The notes under the pieces are model-generated. The model ran no database searches and was not told where the DNA came from. It worked only from the letters and a program-made list of their open reading frames with translations. From Deefgea piscis (GTDB taxonomy: Bacteria; Pseudomonadota; Gammaproteobacteria; Burkholderiales; Chitinibacteraceae), in assembly GCF_013284055.1 (NCBI RefSeq), contig NZ_CP054143.1, positions 434,001 through 498,000 of the forward strand: a DNA stretch of 64,000 bases, written 5' to 3'. The translations under genes were made by a program, and so were the position numbers. Positions 17,472 through 27,599 of this stretch are shown one piece after another. Numbering within the stretch: the first letter of the stretch is position 1; every line of letters begins with the position of its first letter.

Positions 17472-17486
17472 GCAAATACTGCGCCT
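17472..17486 (-). promoter_or_regulatory. Sigma-54-type promoter before fliE
   Basis: On the minus strand the sequence AGGCGCAGTATTTGCTT has GG and GC exactly 10 bases apart, the -24/-12 pattern of sigma-54 promoters, with TTGCT matching the -12 consensus. It lies right after the flrC stop and about 50 bases before fliE, fitting FlrC-activated class III control. The -24 half is only a partial match. Confidence 0.6.
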
Positions 17487-17493
17487 TGTCGCA

Positions 17494-18831
17494 TCAAATC
17501 GGTAAATTTCCGTCTTGTTCACGGTATTGTGCCAATTTATAGCGCAAAGTTCGCTCGCTCATCCCCAGTTTCTCTGCAGCGGCTTTCCTCACCCCTTGCG
17601 TTGACTTCAATGCTTCAAGAATTAGATTTTTTTCCATGTCTTTAATATTGCCAGAGGCAGCATTGACTTCGACAGTTTGGCAATCGCTCAAACTAGCGGC
17701 AGAATTTGCCGCATCCGATGGCAAATACAAATGCTCGACGGCAATTTCATCCCCTGGCGCTAAAATTAAAGCACGCTGAATCACATTATCTAACTCACGA
17801 ATATTCCCTAACCAGCGATGTGCTTTAAGCGCTTGCTCTGCAGCTGGCGTCAAATTAGGCAAGCGGCGCTGGTAGGCAACTGAATACGTAGAAAGCATAG
17901 ATCGTGCCAAAGGGATTAAGTCTTCCAAGCGCTCGCGTAGCGCTGGAATACGCAAAGGAAATACATTCAAACGATAGAATAAATCTTCGCGAAAACGCCC
18001 AGCTTTGACCTCCAGGCTTAAATCACGATTGCTGGTTGCCAAGATACGAATATTCAAACTAATCGATTTCACGCCACCAACTCGCTCCAATTCTCGCTCT
18101 TGCAACACCCGCAGTAATTTGGCCTGCAATGCCAACGGCATCTCTGTCACTTCGTCGAGTAATAAAGTGCCGCCTTGCGCCTGCTCGAACTTACCAATGT
18201 GATGACTTGCTGCCCCAGTAAAAGCGCCCTTTTCATGACCAAACAAGGTTGATTCAAGTAATTGCTCTGGAATTGCGGCGCAATTAATCGCCACAAATGG
18301 TTTATTCGCCCGAGGGCTGTGGCGATGAATATACCGCGCCATGACTTCTTTACCGACACCCGATTCCCCGGTCAACATAATCGAGGCATCGGCCATCGCC
18401 GCTCGCCGTGCAATGGCCATTAACTGGCGCATCGCTGGCGCATCGGCCAACACATCATCCCCTTCCATATCAGGCAGGCGATATTTTTCCACTTGCGCCA
18501 ACAATAAATCCGGTTCAAAGGGCTTGGGTAAGTAATGGCAAGCGCCGGCATGCAGCGCAGAGACTGCACGATCGATGACGCCGTAAGCCGTCATCAACAT
18601 CACAGGTAACCAAGGATATTGCGCTTTGATTTCTTTCAGAAGGGTATCGCCATCCATCGGCTGCATTTGCACGTCGGAAATGACCATACCGACCCGATGT
18701 ATTTTTAATAACTCTAAAGCCGCCAAACCATCTTCGGCAGCCAATGCTGGATATCCTCCCAATTCAAGCGTATCAAGCAATGCCTCTCGCAGGGCATCAT
18801 CATCTTCTACAATTAATACCGGTAAAGCCAT
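17494..18831 (-). CDS. flrC: Sigma-54-dependent response regulator FlrC/FleR type
   Basis: A 445-residue activator with three parts. The receiver domain has phospho-Asp 53 in VISDVQMQPMDG. The AAA+ domain has Walker A GESGVGKE and the sigma-54 contact loop GAFTGA. The C-terminal Fis-type helix-turn-helix contains KAAAEKLGMSERTLRYKL. In Vibrio and Pseudomonas, FlrC/FleR turns on basal-body and hook genes when phosphorylated by FlrB/FleS. Here it lies directly upstream of fliE. Its likely kinase partner is not adjacent but about 12 kb away, on the other side of the chemotaxis block. An AAGGAAGGA ribosome site precedes the ATG. Confidence 0.92.
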   Translation of the reverse strand: MALPVLIVEDDDALREALLDTLELGGYPALAAEDGLAALELLKIHRVGMVISDVQMQPMDGDTLLKEIKAQYPWLPVMLMTAYGVIDRAVSALHAGACHYLPKPFEPDLLLAQVEKYRLPDMEGDDVLADAPAMRQLMAIARRAAMADASIMLTGESGVGKEVMARYIHRHSPRANKPFVAINCAAIPEQLLESTLFGHEKGAFTGAASHHIGKFEQAQGGTLLLDEVTEMPLALQAKLLRVLQERELERVGGVKSISLNIRILATSNRDLSLEVKAGRFREDLFYRLNVFPLRIPALRERLEDLIPLARSMLSTYSVAYQRRLPNLTPAAEQALKAHRWLGNIRELDNVIQRALILAPGDEIAVEHLYLPSDAANSAASLSDCQTVEVNAASGNIKDMEKNLILEALKSTQGVRKAAAEKLGMSERTLRYKLAQYREQDGNLPI

Positions 18832-18842
18832 GTCCTTCCTTT

Positions 18843-19925
18843 TTAAATCCTAAGCGCTCTGCCACCATTGCTCGCCAACCATGACAATACTTTTTGCGCC
18901 ATATCTTTCAAACTAACAATTTCATTCACACCGCCCACGGCAATGGCTTCTTTGGGCATGCCAAAGACCACGCAACTGGCTTCATCTTGAGCAAAGTTAT
19001 GCGCGCCAGCTTCCCGCATTTCTAACATACCAACCGCACCATCTTTACCCATTCCGGTCAAAATAACGCCGATTGAATTCCGCCCAGCAACATTCGCGGC
19101 AGATCTAAATAATACGTCTACCGAAGGTCGATGCCGATTCACCGGCGGCGCTTGAGACAGCTCACAGACATAATTTGCGCCGGATATGCCAAGCAAAAGA
19201 TGCGAGTGCCCTGGCGCAATATAGGCATGCCCCGGCAAAATACGTTCGCCATGCTCCGCTTCTTTTACCGTAATTCGGCACAGCGTGTCTAAACGATTGG
19301 CAAAAGACTTGGTAAACATCTCAGGCATATGCTGTGCAATCAAGATCCCCGGCGCATCAGGTGGCATCGGCACGAGAAACTCTTTTAATGCTTCCGTTCC
19401 ACCGGTTGAAGCGCCAACAATAATTAATTTTTCTGACTTCATCAGCGGCCTTACCGTCTTGGGCAAGACCGCATCTGCAGTGTAATTCACCGCCATATGC
19501 GGCTGAGATAATGCACTTACTTTCGCCTTTGCGGCCATGCGAATTTTCTCTCTAATTTCTTCTGCGTAATCTTGAATACCCTGCGCAATATTTAATTTTG
19601 GCTTGGCGATAATATCAACAGCACCTAACTCAAGTGCCCGTAATGCCACTTCAGAGCCCTTTTCAGTCAATGAAGAAATCATCAGTACCGGCGTTGGTTT
19701 TAAGCGCATTAAACGAGCCAAAAAATCTAAACCATCCATTTTCGGCATTTCTACGTCCAGTGTAATAACATCTGGATTGAGTTCCCTAATTTTTTCTCGG
19801 GCAATCAGTGGATCAGGAGCTGCTGCAACACATTCCATATCTGGCGCAGTATCAATCACTTCTTTCAGTAGACTTCGCATCAATGCAGAATCATCAACGA
19901 CAATTACTTTGATTTTTTGCCCCAT
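18843..19925 (-). CDS. cheB: Chemotaxis protein-glutamate methylesterase CheB
   Basis: CheB removes methyl groups from receptors (and deamidates Gln) during adaptation. The receiver domain (residues 1-120) has the phospho-Asp in [11 protein letters not shown]. The esterase domain shows the catalytic triad motifs [13 protein letters not shown] (Ser), [11 protein letters not shown] (His) and [13 protein letters not shown] (Asp). The length of 360 residues is normal. It has a strong GGGAGG ribosome site and lies 11 bases before flrC in the same direction, so flagellar and chemotaxis genes may be co-transcribed here. Confidence 0.97.
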   Translation of the reverse strand: MGQKIKVIVVDDSALMRSLLKEVIDTAPDMECVAAAPDPLIAREKIRELNPDVITLDVEMPKMDGLDFLARLMRLKPTPVLMISSLTEKGSEVALRALELGAVDIIAKPKLNIAQGIQDYAEEIREKIRMAAKAKVSALSQPHMAVNYTADAVLPKTVRPLMKSEKLIIVGASTGGTEALKEFLVPMPPDAPGILIAQHMPEMFTKSFANRLDTLCRITVKEAEHGERILPGHAYIAPGHSHLLLGISGANYVCELSQAPPVNRHRPSVDVLFRSAANVAGRNSIGVILTGMGKDGAVGMLEMREAGAHNFAQDEASCVVFGMPKEAIAVGGVNEIVSLKDMAQKVLSWLASNGGRALRI

Positions 19926-20051
19926 TACGGCCTCCCTAGCGCATTGAGTTCAGTACTCGTACAAGTTTTATGCTATGCGCTCAAGTAACCAGCAAGCGCA
20001 TAAAGTACTTGGATGCGAGACAACGATGCAAGAAAAATAATGATTTAAGGC

Positions 20052-20666
20052 TTAAGTAAACAACTCAATATCGCCACCCTCATCAATATGCGTCAAACGA
20101 GCGCCATAGCTTTTTTCTCGCTCAACAATCGTATTGTTATGAACTTCTTTTAATTTCCGAATTAAAACGCGTCCAGTTTGCGCAAAAAAATAAACTTTGC
20201 GCGGATAGATATCCAACAAATCTTCAGCAACAATTGGAATTCGCTCTAACGATAAAAAGCTTTTTACAAACTCTGAGTTTTTCAGCCCCACATTAGAAAC
20301 AGTAAAGCCACGTAACACATTACCACCGCCAAACACCTTTGCTTCTAAGCGCGTTTTCTTTGCGCCTTGTTTGAGCAATTGATTGATTAATACTTCCATG
20401 GCATACGTGCCGTAACGAGTGGATAAACCATTCACCGTCGCCATCGACTCGGCCGACTCTGGCAGCATAAAATGATTCATGCCGCCAATCCCCGTTACCG
20501 GATCACGAATACAAGCGGCAACACAAGACCCCAGCACTGTCACCAGCAACATATCACGGCCAGTAACATAATATTCACCGGGTAATATCTTGGCCGCTTC
20601 AATATCAAAATTTTTATCAAAATACAGTGTGGGTGCCAAAACCTCTTCATAAAGGTGAGTTGACAT
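20052..20666 (-). CDS. cheD: Chemoreceptor glutamine deamidase CheD
   Basis: CheD deamidates receptor glutamines. The active-site Cys and His are visible in LGSCVAACIRDPVTGIGGMNHFM-type sequence (GSCV near residue 50, GGMNHF 17 residues on). The C-terminal part (AKVFGGGNVL, NVGLKNSEFVKSFL) also fits. The start at 20666 is chosen because its ATG shares one base with the cheR stop (TAATG), which gives 204 residues. The frame is open further upstream but that would run into cheR. Gene order cheR-cheD-cheB is common in proteobacteria. Confidence 0.95.
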   Translation of the reverse strand: MSTHLYEEVLAPTLYFDKNFDIEAAKILPGEYYVTGRDMLLVTVLGSCVAACIRDPVTGIGGMNHFMLPESAESMATVNGLSTRYGTYAMEVLINQLLKQGAKKTRLEAKVFGGGNVLRGFTVSNVGLKNSEFVKSFLSLERIPIVAEDLLDIYPRKVYFFAQTGRVLIRKLKEVHNNTIVEREKSYGARLTHIDEGGDIELFT

Positions 20667-21532
20667 TAGCGGTGTCCCCATTGTGAAATCGCATGCTCTG
20701 TTAAGCGATACGTTGTTTTTCCACAAGAAGCATAATAATCAGATAAAAATTGTAGATTTTCAGAATGGCCAACATATAGATGACCTTCTGGTTTTAACAA
20801 ATGCCCCATTTTTTCTAGAATGACTTTTTGCGTTGGCCGGTCAAAATAAATCATCACATTTCGACAAAAAATTGCATCAAAACGCCCTTGCAATGGCCAG
20901 CTGTCATTTAACAAATTAATTTGCTGAAATTCGAGTAATTCACGCAATATTTTTTTGGCTCTGACCTTGCCTGAGTCGCTACCTTTACCTTTTAAAAAAA
21001 AGGCTCGTTTTCGCTCCATGGATAATTTTTCTAATTTATCTAAGGTATAAATCCCTGTGGCCCCTGTGGCTAAAACTTGCGTATCTAAATCCGAAGCGAC
21101 AATTTCAACGTTTGGGTGATTGCTTTGATAGGCCTCAATCGCAGTCATCGCCAAAGAATAAGGCTCTTCTCCAGTCGACGCGGCAGAACACCAAATACGA
21201 AATGGCTTTGCTGCGCTTTTTTTCATTTGCTGGGCCAGCATATCAAAATGATAAGATTCTCGAAAAAACGAAGTTAAATTCGTCGTCAGAGAATTAGTAA
21301 ATTGCTGCCATTCTTCTGAATCAGCATCTTTTTCTAATTGAGTTAAATACTGAGAAAATGAAGTCATATTCAACGCGCGTAAGCGCCGAGCTAGACGGCT
21401 ATACACCATCTGCTGCTTACTATCATTAAGCCGAATACCAGCACGCTGATAAATCAACTGTACGACTTTGTTAAAGTCTGCAGTGGAATAACTAAATTCA
21501 TGGGGATCACTAAGCGGCGAATTTGAAACCAT
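20666..21532 (-). CDS. cheR: Chemotaxis protein methyltransferase CheR
   Basis: CheR methylates glutamates on receptors using S-adenosylmethionine. It has the N-terminal helical domain (YQRAGIRLNDSKQQMVYSRL), the SAM-binding motif IWCSAASTGEEPYSLAM, and the conserved FDAIFCRNVMIYFD followed by LYVGHSENL. A start at 21532 with a TAGGT ribosome site gives 288 residues. A longer version from 21562 is less likely. Pentapeptide-tethered CheR would fit the NWEEF tail of the neighbouring receptor. Confidence 0.96.
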   Translation of the reverse strand: MVSNSPLSDPHEFSYSTADFNKVVQLIYQRAGIRLNDSKQQMVYSRLARRLRALNMTSFSQYLTQLEKDADSEEWQQFTNSLTTNLTSFFRESYHFDMLAQQMKKSAAKPFRIWCSAASTGEEPYSLAMTAIEAYQSNHPNVEIVASDLDTQVLATGATGIYTLDKLEKLSMERKRAFFLKGKGSDSGKVRAKKILRELLEFQQINLLNDSWPLQGRFDAIFCRNVMIYFDRPTQKVILEKMGHLLKPEGHLYVGHSENLQFLSDYYASCGKTTYRLTEHAISQWGHR

Positions 21533-21722
21533 AATTAAACCTACGTATATGATCAAAGCCATTGAGAATCAATGCCTAGACGTAAATACCATCAAAATAT
21601 TCTAGACAAAATGAATAATAGAAAGTAGTAAGAATCATTCTGAACCATTGCGGTACATCACTCTGGGCACACTAAATACAAGAGACAATCAGCCCTCGAT
21701 TACTAAGGCCTGAAATCGACGT

Positions 21723-21753
21723 CAAGCCAAAGAAGTGAATCCTCTTTGGCTTG
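21723..21753 (-). terminator. Hairpin after receptor gene
   Basis: The 11-base arms at 21723-21733 and 21743-21753 (CAAGCCAAAGA and its complement) close a 9-base loop. There is no good T-run on the minus strand. It lies 20 bases after the receptor stop and may cause termination or protect RNA before cheR. Confidence 0.4.
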
Positions 21754-21772
21754 CTCCGTCATTTTTACTTAA

Positions 21773-24547
21773 TTAAAACTCTTCCCAATTGCCATCGTCT
21801 CCTCCCAACTGAGACGGTACAGTACGCACAGGCGCCTTACTACTTGGTTTCACCATGGGTGCTGATGGTGCGGAATGAACGACTTTAGGAGATCGAACCG
21901 CAGCAGGACGATGAGACATTTGCTCAGCACCTAACTTAAAAATAGCCACGGTTTGCGTTAAGTTACTTGCCTGCTCTTCAAGACTTTCTGCCGCAGCGGC
22001 TGCCTCTTCAACTAAAGCGGCATTTTGCTGGGTATTTTCATCCATATGCGTAATAGCTTGGTTGACCTGCTCAATACCCGCACTTTGCTCGCTAGAAGCT
22101 GCCGAGATTTCACTCATAATATCTGTCACGCGACGCACCGCACCGACCACATCTTGCATCGTATGCCCAGCTTGATCCACCAATTTAGAGCCCGCTTCTA
22201 CCTTAAGTACCGAGTCGCCAATCAAAGTTTTAATTTCTTTGGCAGCACCAGCCGAGCGCTGAGCCAGATTACGCACTTCGGAGGCAACCACCGCAAAACC
22301 ACGCCCTTGCTCGCCAGCTCGCGCGGCCTCAACTGCGGCATTCAGTGCCAAAATATTGGTTTGGAACGCAATGCCATCAATCACCGAAATAATGTCGACA
22401 ATCTTTTTCGCCGAATCATTAATATCCGCCATGGTTGACACCACTTGGCCAACCACATCGCCGCCTTTCACTGCAATATCAGAAGCACCGATGGCCAATT
22501 GATTCGCTTGACGGGCATTTTCAGCATTCTGTTTAACAGTGCTTGTCAGCTCTTCCATACTCGAGGCCGTTTCCTCCAAGCTTGCGGCCTGTTGCTCAGT
22601 CCGGCTCGACAAATTGCTATTCCCTGCGGCGATTTCTTGCGATGCCACATTAATGGTGGAAGCCGCCTCTTTGATATTGGCCACAATTTCAGCCAAACGC
22701 TCACTGGTGGTGTTGCAGTCTTCTTTCAACTGTCCTAATAAGCCACGATATTCAGCGGTAATTTTTTGCGTTAAATCGCCCTGGGCTAAAGCCCCCAAGA
22801 CGCGCGCTACATCGCTTAAACCCGCCTCATTAGATTCAACTAACTGATTCATCCCTTCGGCCAATTTCAGCATAAAGCCTTCTTTGCCAGCAGGATCAAT
22901 ACGCCGTGTGAAATCACCATTCACCGCTGCGTCAACCAAGCTACCCACCTCAAGCTCAACCGCAACTTCTTGCGTACGATCAATCCATTCAACAACCGAG
23001 CCTAATCGTGTCACGCCGTCTTTAGCAAACACTGGACTTGCGACTAATTTAAATGTTTTGCCTGCCACGGTAATTTGTGAAACATAGGTACTGGTTAAAT
23101 TAGCCAACAAACTCGATTGATGACTTGGATTTTTATGGAAGGTATCAATATTGGTACCGATTAATTTAGAAACATCAAAAGAAGGCAATACTTTACGTAA
23201 ATCATTTTGCACACCAGACAACATCGAAATCACTGATTTATTCATATAAACAATCACTCGATTCACATCCGCGAGCATCACATTGGCCGATGTACCTTCC
23301 AGCGCACCTAAGATTCGTGCACTTTCATTGGATAACTCTTGTTCACGCAATTCTGCTGCAAGTGCTTCAGTACGATCCAGCCATTCGACCACATAACCTT
23401 CACGACCACTTTTCTCATTAACCACAGGATTCACAATCAAAGCAAAAGTACGGCCACCAACAACAATACTGGTTCGATGCTCATTGCTTAAGCGATCTAA
23501 CATACCGCGCTGATGCGCTGGGTTTTTATGAAAGCCATCGATATTGGTGCCAATAATTTGGCGGGCATTAAATTGAGGCAAATCTTTTTTAATGTCTGAT
23601 TCGGCATTTTGTAATAAACGCTCAACGGCCCGATTGCAATAAATAATATTGCGATCAGCATCCGCAATCATCACGCTAGTTGATACCGAATCCAATGCCG
23701 TTTTAATACGTGCATTTTCAACTGATGCAATTTCTGCTGCACGTAGTTTTAATTGTAATTGTTGCAATTTGGCCATTAAGCTCGAGGTATCATGATTAGC
23801 AACTAAAATTTCGGCGCTTAAATCACCCTTTGCGATCCTATCCACCACCTGTTGAACGGATTCTAAATCTCCACCAAGTTGGGTTTTAATTTTACGTAAT
23901 AATAAACAGCCAACACCGATCACTAAAACGACACCAATAATTGCTGAAATCAAGACTAATAATTTTATTGACTCAGAACTTGAGTTCAGTTCGGAAGCAT
24001 CATCCAACACATTTTTCTGTTGAATATTTATAAATTCTAATACTTCATCACGGTATGCATTATACGAATCTCGTAGTTCACCCATGACATAAATTCTTGA
24101 ACCTGCGATATCACCAGAGTCAAACAGTGCTTTGTACTTAAGCTGAGCGGCAAGAAAATTAGCATGCTTTTCTTTCACTTTATCTAAATATTTAGTGGCG
24201 TCTTTATCGTCATTTATTTTTGCATTTTCTTCCGCCTCTGCAAAAACTTTATCGATAACGACTTTCGATTTTAATACCCGTTCCCATTCGGCATCCGCTT
24301 TTGCTTTATCTTCCGGTGTTGCAGAGCCAATAATTTGCATATTACGCAATGCTCTGGTAACGCCATTCACCTCATTCATCAAATCCTGACCACCAATCAA
24401 ATGAGGTAGATACTGATTTTTTAGTAAATTGGTCTGGGAAATTGTTTTGCCGCTTGCACCATAGGTAATGCATGCCAGAGCAATAAAAACTAAAACAATG
24501 ACAGATAACCCCAACACCAGGAATTTACGTAAAGTCATATTGTTCAT
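21773..24547 (-). CDS. Methyl-accepting chemotaxis protein with two PAS domains and NWEEF tail
   Basis: A large chemoreceptor of 924 residues. It has an N-terminal membrane segment (residues about 5-27), a periplasmic helical-bundle sensor (to about 185), a second membrane segment and HAMP. Two tandem PAS-like units follow, each with a matching [11 protein letters not shown] or [11 protein letters not shown] motif. Then come a second HAMP-like linker and the signalling domain with hairpin tip [28 protein letters not shown]. The protein ends in NWEEF, a pentapeptide of the kind that docks CheR and CheB. ATG at 24547 is chosen over longer frames because AAGGAG stands seven bases upstream. The ligand is unknown. 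Confidence 0.95.
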   Translation of the reverse strand: MNNMTLRKFLVLGLSVIVLVFIALACITYGASGKTISQTNLLKNQYLPHLIGGQDLMNEVNGVTRALRNMQIIGSATPEDKAKADAEWERVLKSKVVIDKVFAEAEENAKINDDKDATKYLDKVKEKHANFLAAQLKYKALFDSGDIAGSRIYVMGELRDSYNAYRDEVLEFINIQQKNVLDDASELNSSSESIKLLVLISAIIGVVLVIGVGCLLLRKIKTQLGGDLESVQQVVDRIAKGDLSAEILVANHDTSSLMAKLQQLQLKLRAAEIASVENARIKTALDSVSTSVMIADADRNIIYCNRAVERLLQNAESDIKKDLPQFNARQIIGTNIDGFHKNPAHQRGMLDRLSNEHRTSIVVGGRTFALIVNPVVNEKSGREGYVVEWLDRTEALAAELREQELSNESARILGALEGTSANVMLADVNRVIVYMNKSVISMLSGVQNDLRKVLPSFDVSKLIGTNIDTFHKNPSHQSSLLANLTSTYVSQITVAGKTFKLVASPVFAKDGVTRLGSVVEWIDRTQEVAVELEVGSLVDAAVNGDFTRRIDPAGKEGFMLKLAEGMNQLVESNEAGLSDVARVLGALAQGDLTQKITAEYRGLLGQLKEDCNTTSERLAEIVANIKEAASTINVASQEIAAGNSNLSSRTEQQAASLEETASSMEELTSTVKQNAENARQANQLAIGASDIAVKGGDVVGQVVSTMADINDSAKKIVDIISVIDGIAFQTNILALNAAVEAARAGEQGRGFAVVASEVRNLAQRSAGAAKEIKTLIGDSVLKVEAGSKLVDQAGHTMQDVVGAVRRVTDIMSEISAASSEQSAGIEQVNQAITHMDENTQQNAALVEEAAAAAESLEEQASNLTQTVAIFKLGAEQMSHRPAAVRSPKVVHSAPSAPMVKPSSKAPVRTVPSQLGGDDGNWEEF

Positions 24548-24557
24548 TGGAATCTCC

Positions 24558-25025
24558 TTATGCTGCAATAGCTTCAACAAGCGCCATGTCAGCACTCGTC
24601 ATGAGTTTTTCAATATCAACCAGAATAATCATTCTATTTTCTACAGTACCTAAACCTAAAATATAAGCCGTATCTAATGCCGAACCAAATTCAGGAGCGC
24701 TACGCAATTGATCGCTGGCTAATGTCATAACATCAGAAACACCATCAACAACAATGCCCATGGTTCTTTGTGAAACATTAATAATAATAACGACGGTAAA
24801 TTGATCATAAACAACATTACCAAGACCAAATTTAATTCTGAGATCAACAATAGGAACAATATTCCCACGAAGATTGATAACGCCCTTAATAAATACTGGC
24901 GAGTTTGCAATACTAGTTACCGCATCATAGCCACGAATTTCCTGCACTTTTAATATATCAATCCCATATTCTTCTTTGCCTAAGGCAAAAACTAATAGCT
25001 CGCGGTTGACCTCATTATCTGACAT
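24558..25025 (-). CDS. cheW: Chemotaxis coupling protein CheW
   Basis: CheW couples receptors to CheA. The 155-residue protein has the normal SH3-like CheW fold signs: [21 protein letters not shown], then [22 protein letters not shown], and [12 protein letters not shown]. Two ATGs stand side by side at 25028 and 25025. The second has the better spacing to GGAG. It lies nine bases after cheA and ten before the receptor gene, so all three are one transcription unit. Confidence 0.97.
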   Translation of the reverse strand: MSDNEVNRELLVFALGKEEYGIDILKVQEIRGYDAVTSIANSPVFIKGVINLRGNIVPIVDLRIKFGLGNVVYDQFTVVIIINVSQRTMGIVVDGVSDVMTLASDQLRSAPEFGSALDTAYILGLGTVENRMIILVDIEKLMTSADMALVEAIAA

Positions 25026-25034
25026 CATTTGCTC

Positions 25035-27173
25035 CTATGCAGCCATCTGCGTTAAATATGGCGTTGTAATTTGTTGGGCCATTTGTACTAAAATAGCGAT
25101 ATCTAAAATAAATGCAACATGCCCATCGCCCATAATGGTTGCACCAGCCACACCGGCAACTCGGCGGTAATTTGTTTCCAAATTTTTAACCACGACTTGA
25201 TGTTGACCTAATAAATCATCAACAAATAAAGCTATTTTTTGTCCTTCCGCTTCTAAAATAATCGCAATACCATCTTCAAATGATTTCACTTCGGTTGGTA
25301 AATTAAATACTTCATATAAAGCGACTAGCGGCAAATACTCACCACGAACATTAATAACGCTGCCACGACCAGCCATACTTTTAATATCGACCATTCTTGG
25401 CTGTAAAGACTCAACAATAAATGTCAGTGGAATAATATACAGCTCAGAAGAAACAGAAATCGACATGCCATCTAAAATGGCTAACGTTAATGGCAAACGC
25501 ACACTCATTGTTGAGCCAATTCCCGTCATCGATTGAATTTCAATTCTGCCACCCATAGATTGGATATTTTTTCGTACCACATCCATACCAACGCCACGCC
25601 CAGAAACATCAGTCACTTGTTCAGCGGTAGAAAATCCAGCTTCAAAAATGAGCATCCATACTTCAGAGTCGGGCATATTGTCATTAACATTAAATCCACG
25701 TTCTCTAGCTTTAGATAAGATTCGCTCTCGATTCAGGCCAGCACCATCATCACTCACTTCAATAACAATATTTCCGCCCTGATGAAATGCTTTAAGCGTC
25801 AAATTCCCTTGCGCTGGTTTCCCTTTAGCCAAACGAACTTCTGGTGTTTCTAAGCCGTGATCTAAGCTATTTCGCACTAAATGCGTCATTGGATCGGATA
25901 GTTTTTCAATAAATCCTTTATCTAATTCCGTATTCTCACCAATCATACGTAGCTCAACTTGTTTATTGAGCTTACTGGCTAAATCTCGAACTAAGCGTGG
26001 ATAACGATTAAAGACAAACGAAATTGGCATCATGCGAATTGACATGACTGACTCTTGTAATTCCCGGGTATTACGTTCGAGTTGAGCGACACCGGAAAGT
26101 AATTTTTCATGGACAACGGGATCTAGCAATAATGCATTTTGTGCCAGCATGGATTGAGTGATGACCAATTCGCCGACCAAATTTAAAAGTTGATCTACTT
26201 TTTCAACACTCACGCGAATTGAAGAATCTGATTTATCACTGACCGTTGCTTTTTCTGCGCCCTTCTCCATTACAGTACGATCACTACTGCGACGATTTAA
26301 CGGCTCATGAATGACCGGCGCTTCTATTGGGGTGGGCTCAGGCACAATGGCCGCAACGGCAGTAAAAAAGCCAAATCCTTCTCCGTCTTCCAAGAGAACA
26401 GTGGGTTCTGGCGTTGTTTCTGATGTAAAGAATCCATAACCTTCATTTACAGCAGGCTCACTCGCAGCAGCATCTTCAAAAAAACCGTAAGCACCATCTT
26501 GGCTATTACTTGTATCAGCAACTTTTTCAATTTCTTTATTAATTTTATTTTTCCCGTTTTGTATACAAATACGCTCGGGTGAAATTAAAAAAGTAATTGA
26601 CTCCAGTATATTTTCAGCTGATTGTTCTGTTGCCACATTCAAGCGCCATGGATGCTCATCATCACCATGCTCAATATTGGAGACCTCACCATACCGAGCT
26701 AGGCCAGCAATTAAATTGTTGATGTCAAAAATTTCACCAGCGGCGATTTCAATAGACATGCCTTTTAAGGCCATCGCGGGTTTGTCTTCATTGGAAAAAC
26801 TGGCTAATTCATGCGTAATTTGCTCAATGGCTATTTCATCGGCTTCGCCCTGTCCTCGATGGGCGGCGAGCATATCCTGCAATACGTCACCGGCGCGCAA
26901 AAATGCATCAACCATTTCAGGACGTAGCTGCGTTTCTTGTTTACGAATCCGGTCTAACAGATTTTCAAGAATATGAGTGACTTCGGTTAAGTCGTTAAAT
27001 CCAAAAGTAGCGGCGCCACCTTTAATGGAATGCGCTGCACGAAAAATGGCATTTAAGGCTTCGGGGTCCGGATTTTCTACGTCAAGCTTTAGCAGTAATG
27101 CTTCAAGGCTGGCCAAATGCTCGGCAGCCTCATCAAAAAAAACCGCAATAAACTGGCTCATATCTATGGTCAT
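25035..27173 (-). CDS. cheA: Chemotaxis histidine kinase CheA with repeated GFF motifs
   Basis: CheA of 712 residues. The HPt domain has phospho-His 48 in RAAHSIKGGAATFG. A small alpha/beta domain at about 135-205 stands where P2 would be. A linker with three [AG][YF]GFF motifs near residues 228-232, 245-249 and 266-270 follows. The dimerisation domain starts at IRVSVEKVDQLLNLVGEL. The kinase domain has the N box VRNSLDHGLE and G boxes DDGAGLNRERI and GRGVGMDVV. A CheW-like regulatory domain closes the protein. It follows cheY and precedes cheW. A CAGGAG ribosome site precedes ATG 27173. The GFF linker is unusual compared with enteric CheA. Confidence 0.97.
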   Translation of the reverse strand: MTIDMSQFIAVFFDEAAEHLASLEALLLKLDVENPDPEALNAIFRAAHSIKGGAATFGFNDLTEVTHILENLLDRIRKQETQLRPEMVDAFLRAGDVLQDMLAAHRGQGEADEIAIEQITHELASFSNEDKPAMALKGMSIEIAAGEIFDINNLIAGLARYGEVSNIEHGDDEHPWRLNVATEQSAENILESITFLISPERICIQNGKNKINKEIEKVADTSNSQDGAYGFFEDAAASEPAVNEGYGFFTSETTPEPTVLLEDGEGFGFFTAVAAIVPEPTPIEAPVIHEPLNRRSSDRTVMEKGAEKATVSDKSDSSIRVSVEKVDQLLNLVGELVITQSMLAQNALLLDPVVHEKLLSGVAQLERNTRELQESVMSIRMMPISFVFNRYPRLVRDLASKLNKQVELRMIGENTELDKGFIEKLSDPMTHLVRNSLDHGLETPEVRLAKGKPAQGNLTLKAFHQGGNIVIEVSDDGAGLNRERILSKARERGFNVNDNMPDSEVWMLIFEAGFSTAEQVTDVSGRGVGMDVVRKNIQSMGGRIEIQSMTGIGSTMSVRLPLTLAILDGMSISVSSELYIIPLTFIVESLQPRMVDIKSMAGRGSVINVRGEYLPLVALYEVFNLPTEVKSFEDGIAIILEAEGQKIALFVDDLLGQHQVVVKNLETNYRRVAGVAGATIMGDGHVAFILDIAILVQMAQQITTPYLTQMAA

Positions 27174-27197
27174 TGCTTACTCCTGAATACTGATGAA

Positions 27198-27563
27198 CTA
27201 ACCAATGACTTTACGGACCACTTCAAGTAATTTCTGTGGGTCAAACGGCTTGACCAACCAACCCGTCGCACCAACCGCACGCCCACTTTGCTTCATGGCG
27301 TCGCTTGATTCGGTGGTTAACATCAGAATGGGGGTCGATTTATATTGAGGTAATGCACGAACAGTACGGATTAAAGTTAAACCATCCATGCCCGGCATAT
27401 TTTGATCAGTTAAAATTAGGTCAACCTGCTGATTTTTCGCTTGGGCCACACCGGCATTCCCATCAGCGGCTTCAACCACCTCATAGCCGGCACTTTTTAA
27501 AGTAAAGGCGACCATTTGCCGTATCGACGTTGAATCATCCACAGTCAAAACTTTTTTAGCCAT
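27198..27563 (-). CDS. cheY: Single-domain response regulator CheY (first copy)
   Basis: A 121-residue receiver domain with the acidic pair in VLTVDDSTSIRQM, phospho-Asp 53 in ILTDQNMPGMDG, the Thr of MLTTESS and the Lys of LVKPFDP. It is directly upstream of cheA in the same direction and likely takes phosphate from it. It differs clearly from the plus-strand CheY at 34.4 kb (DWNMPN around the phospho site there). It may serve as a phosphate sink or a pathway-specific regulator rather than the motor-binding CheY. Confidence 0.93.
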   Translation of the reverse strand: MAKKVLTVDDSTSIRQMVAFTLKSAGYEVVEAADGNAGVAQAKNQQVDLILTDQNMPGMDGLTLIRTVRALPQYKSTPILMLTTESSDAMKQSGRAVGATGWLVKPFDPQKLLEVVRKVIG

Positions 27564-27599
27564 CTTGTTTTCCCTTAACTTTTAAAGAATGCAGAGCGA

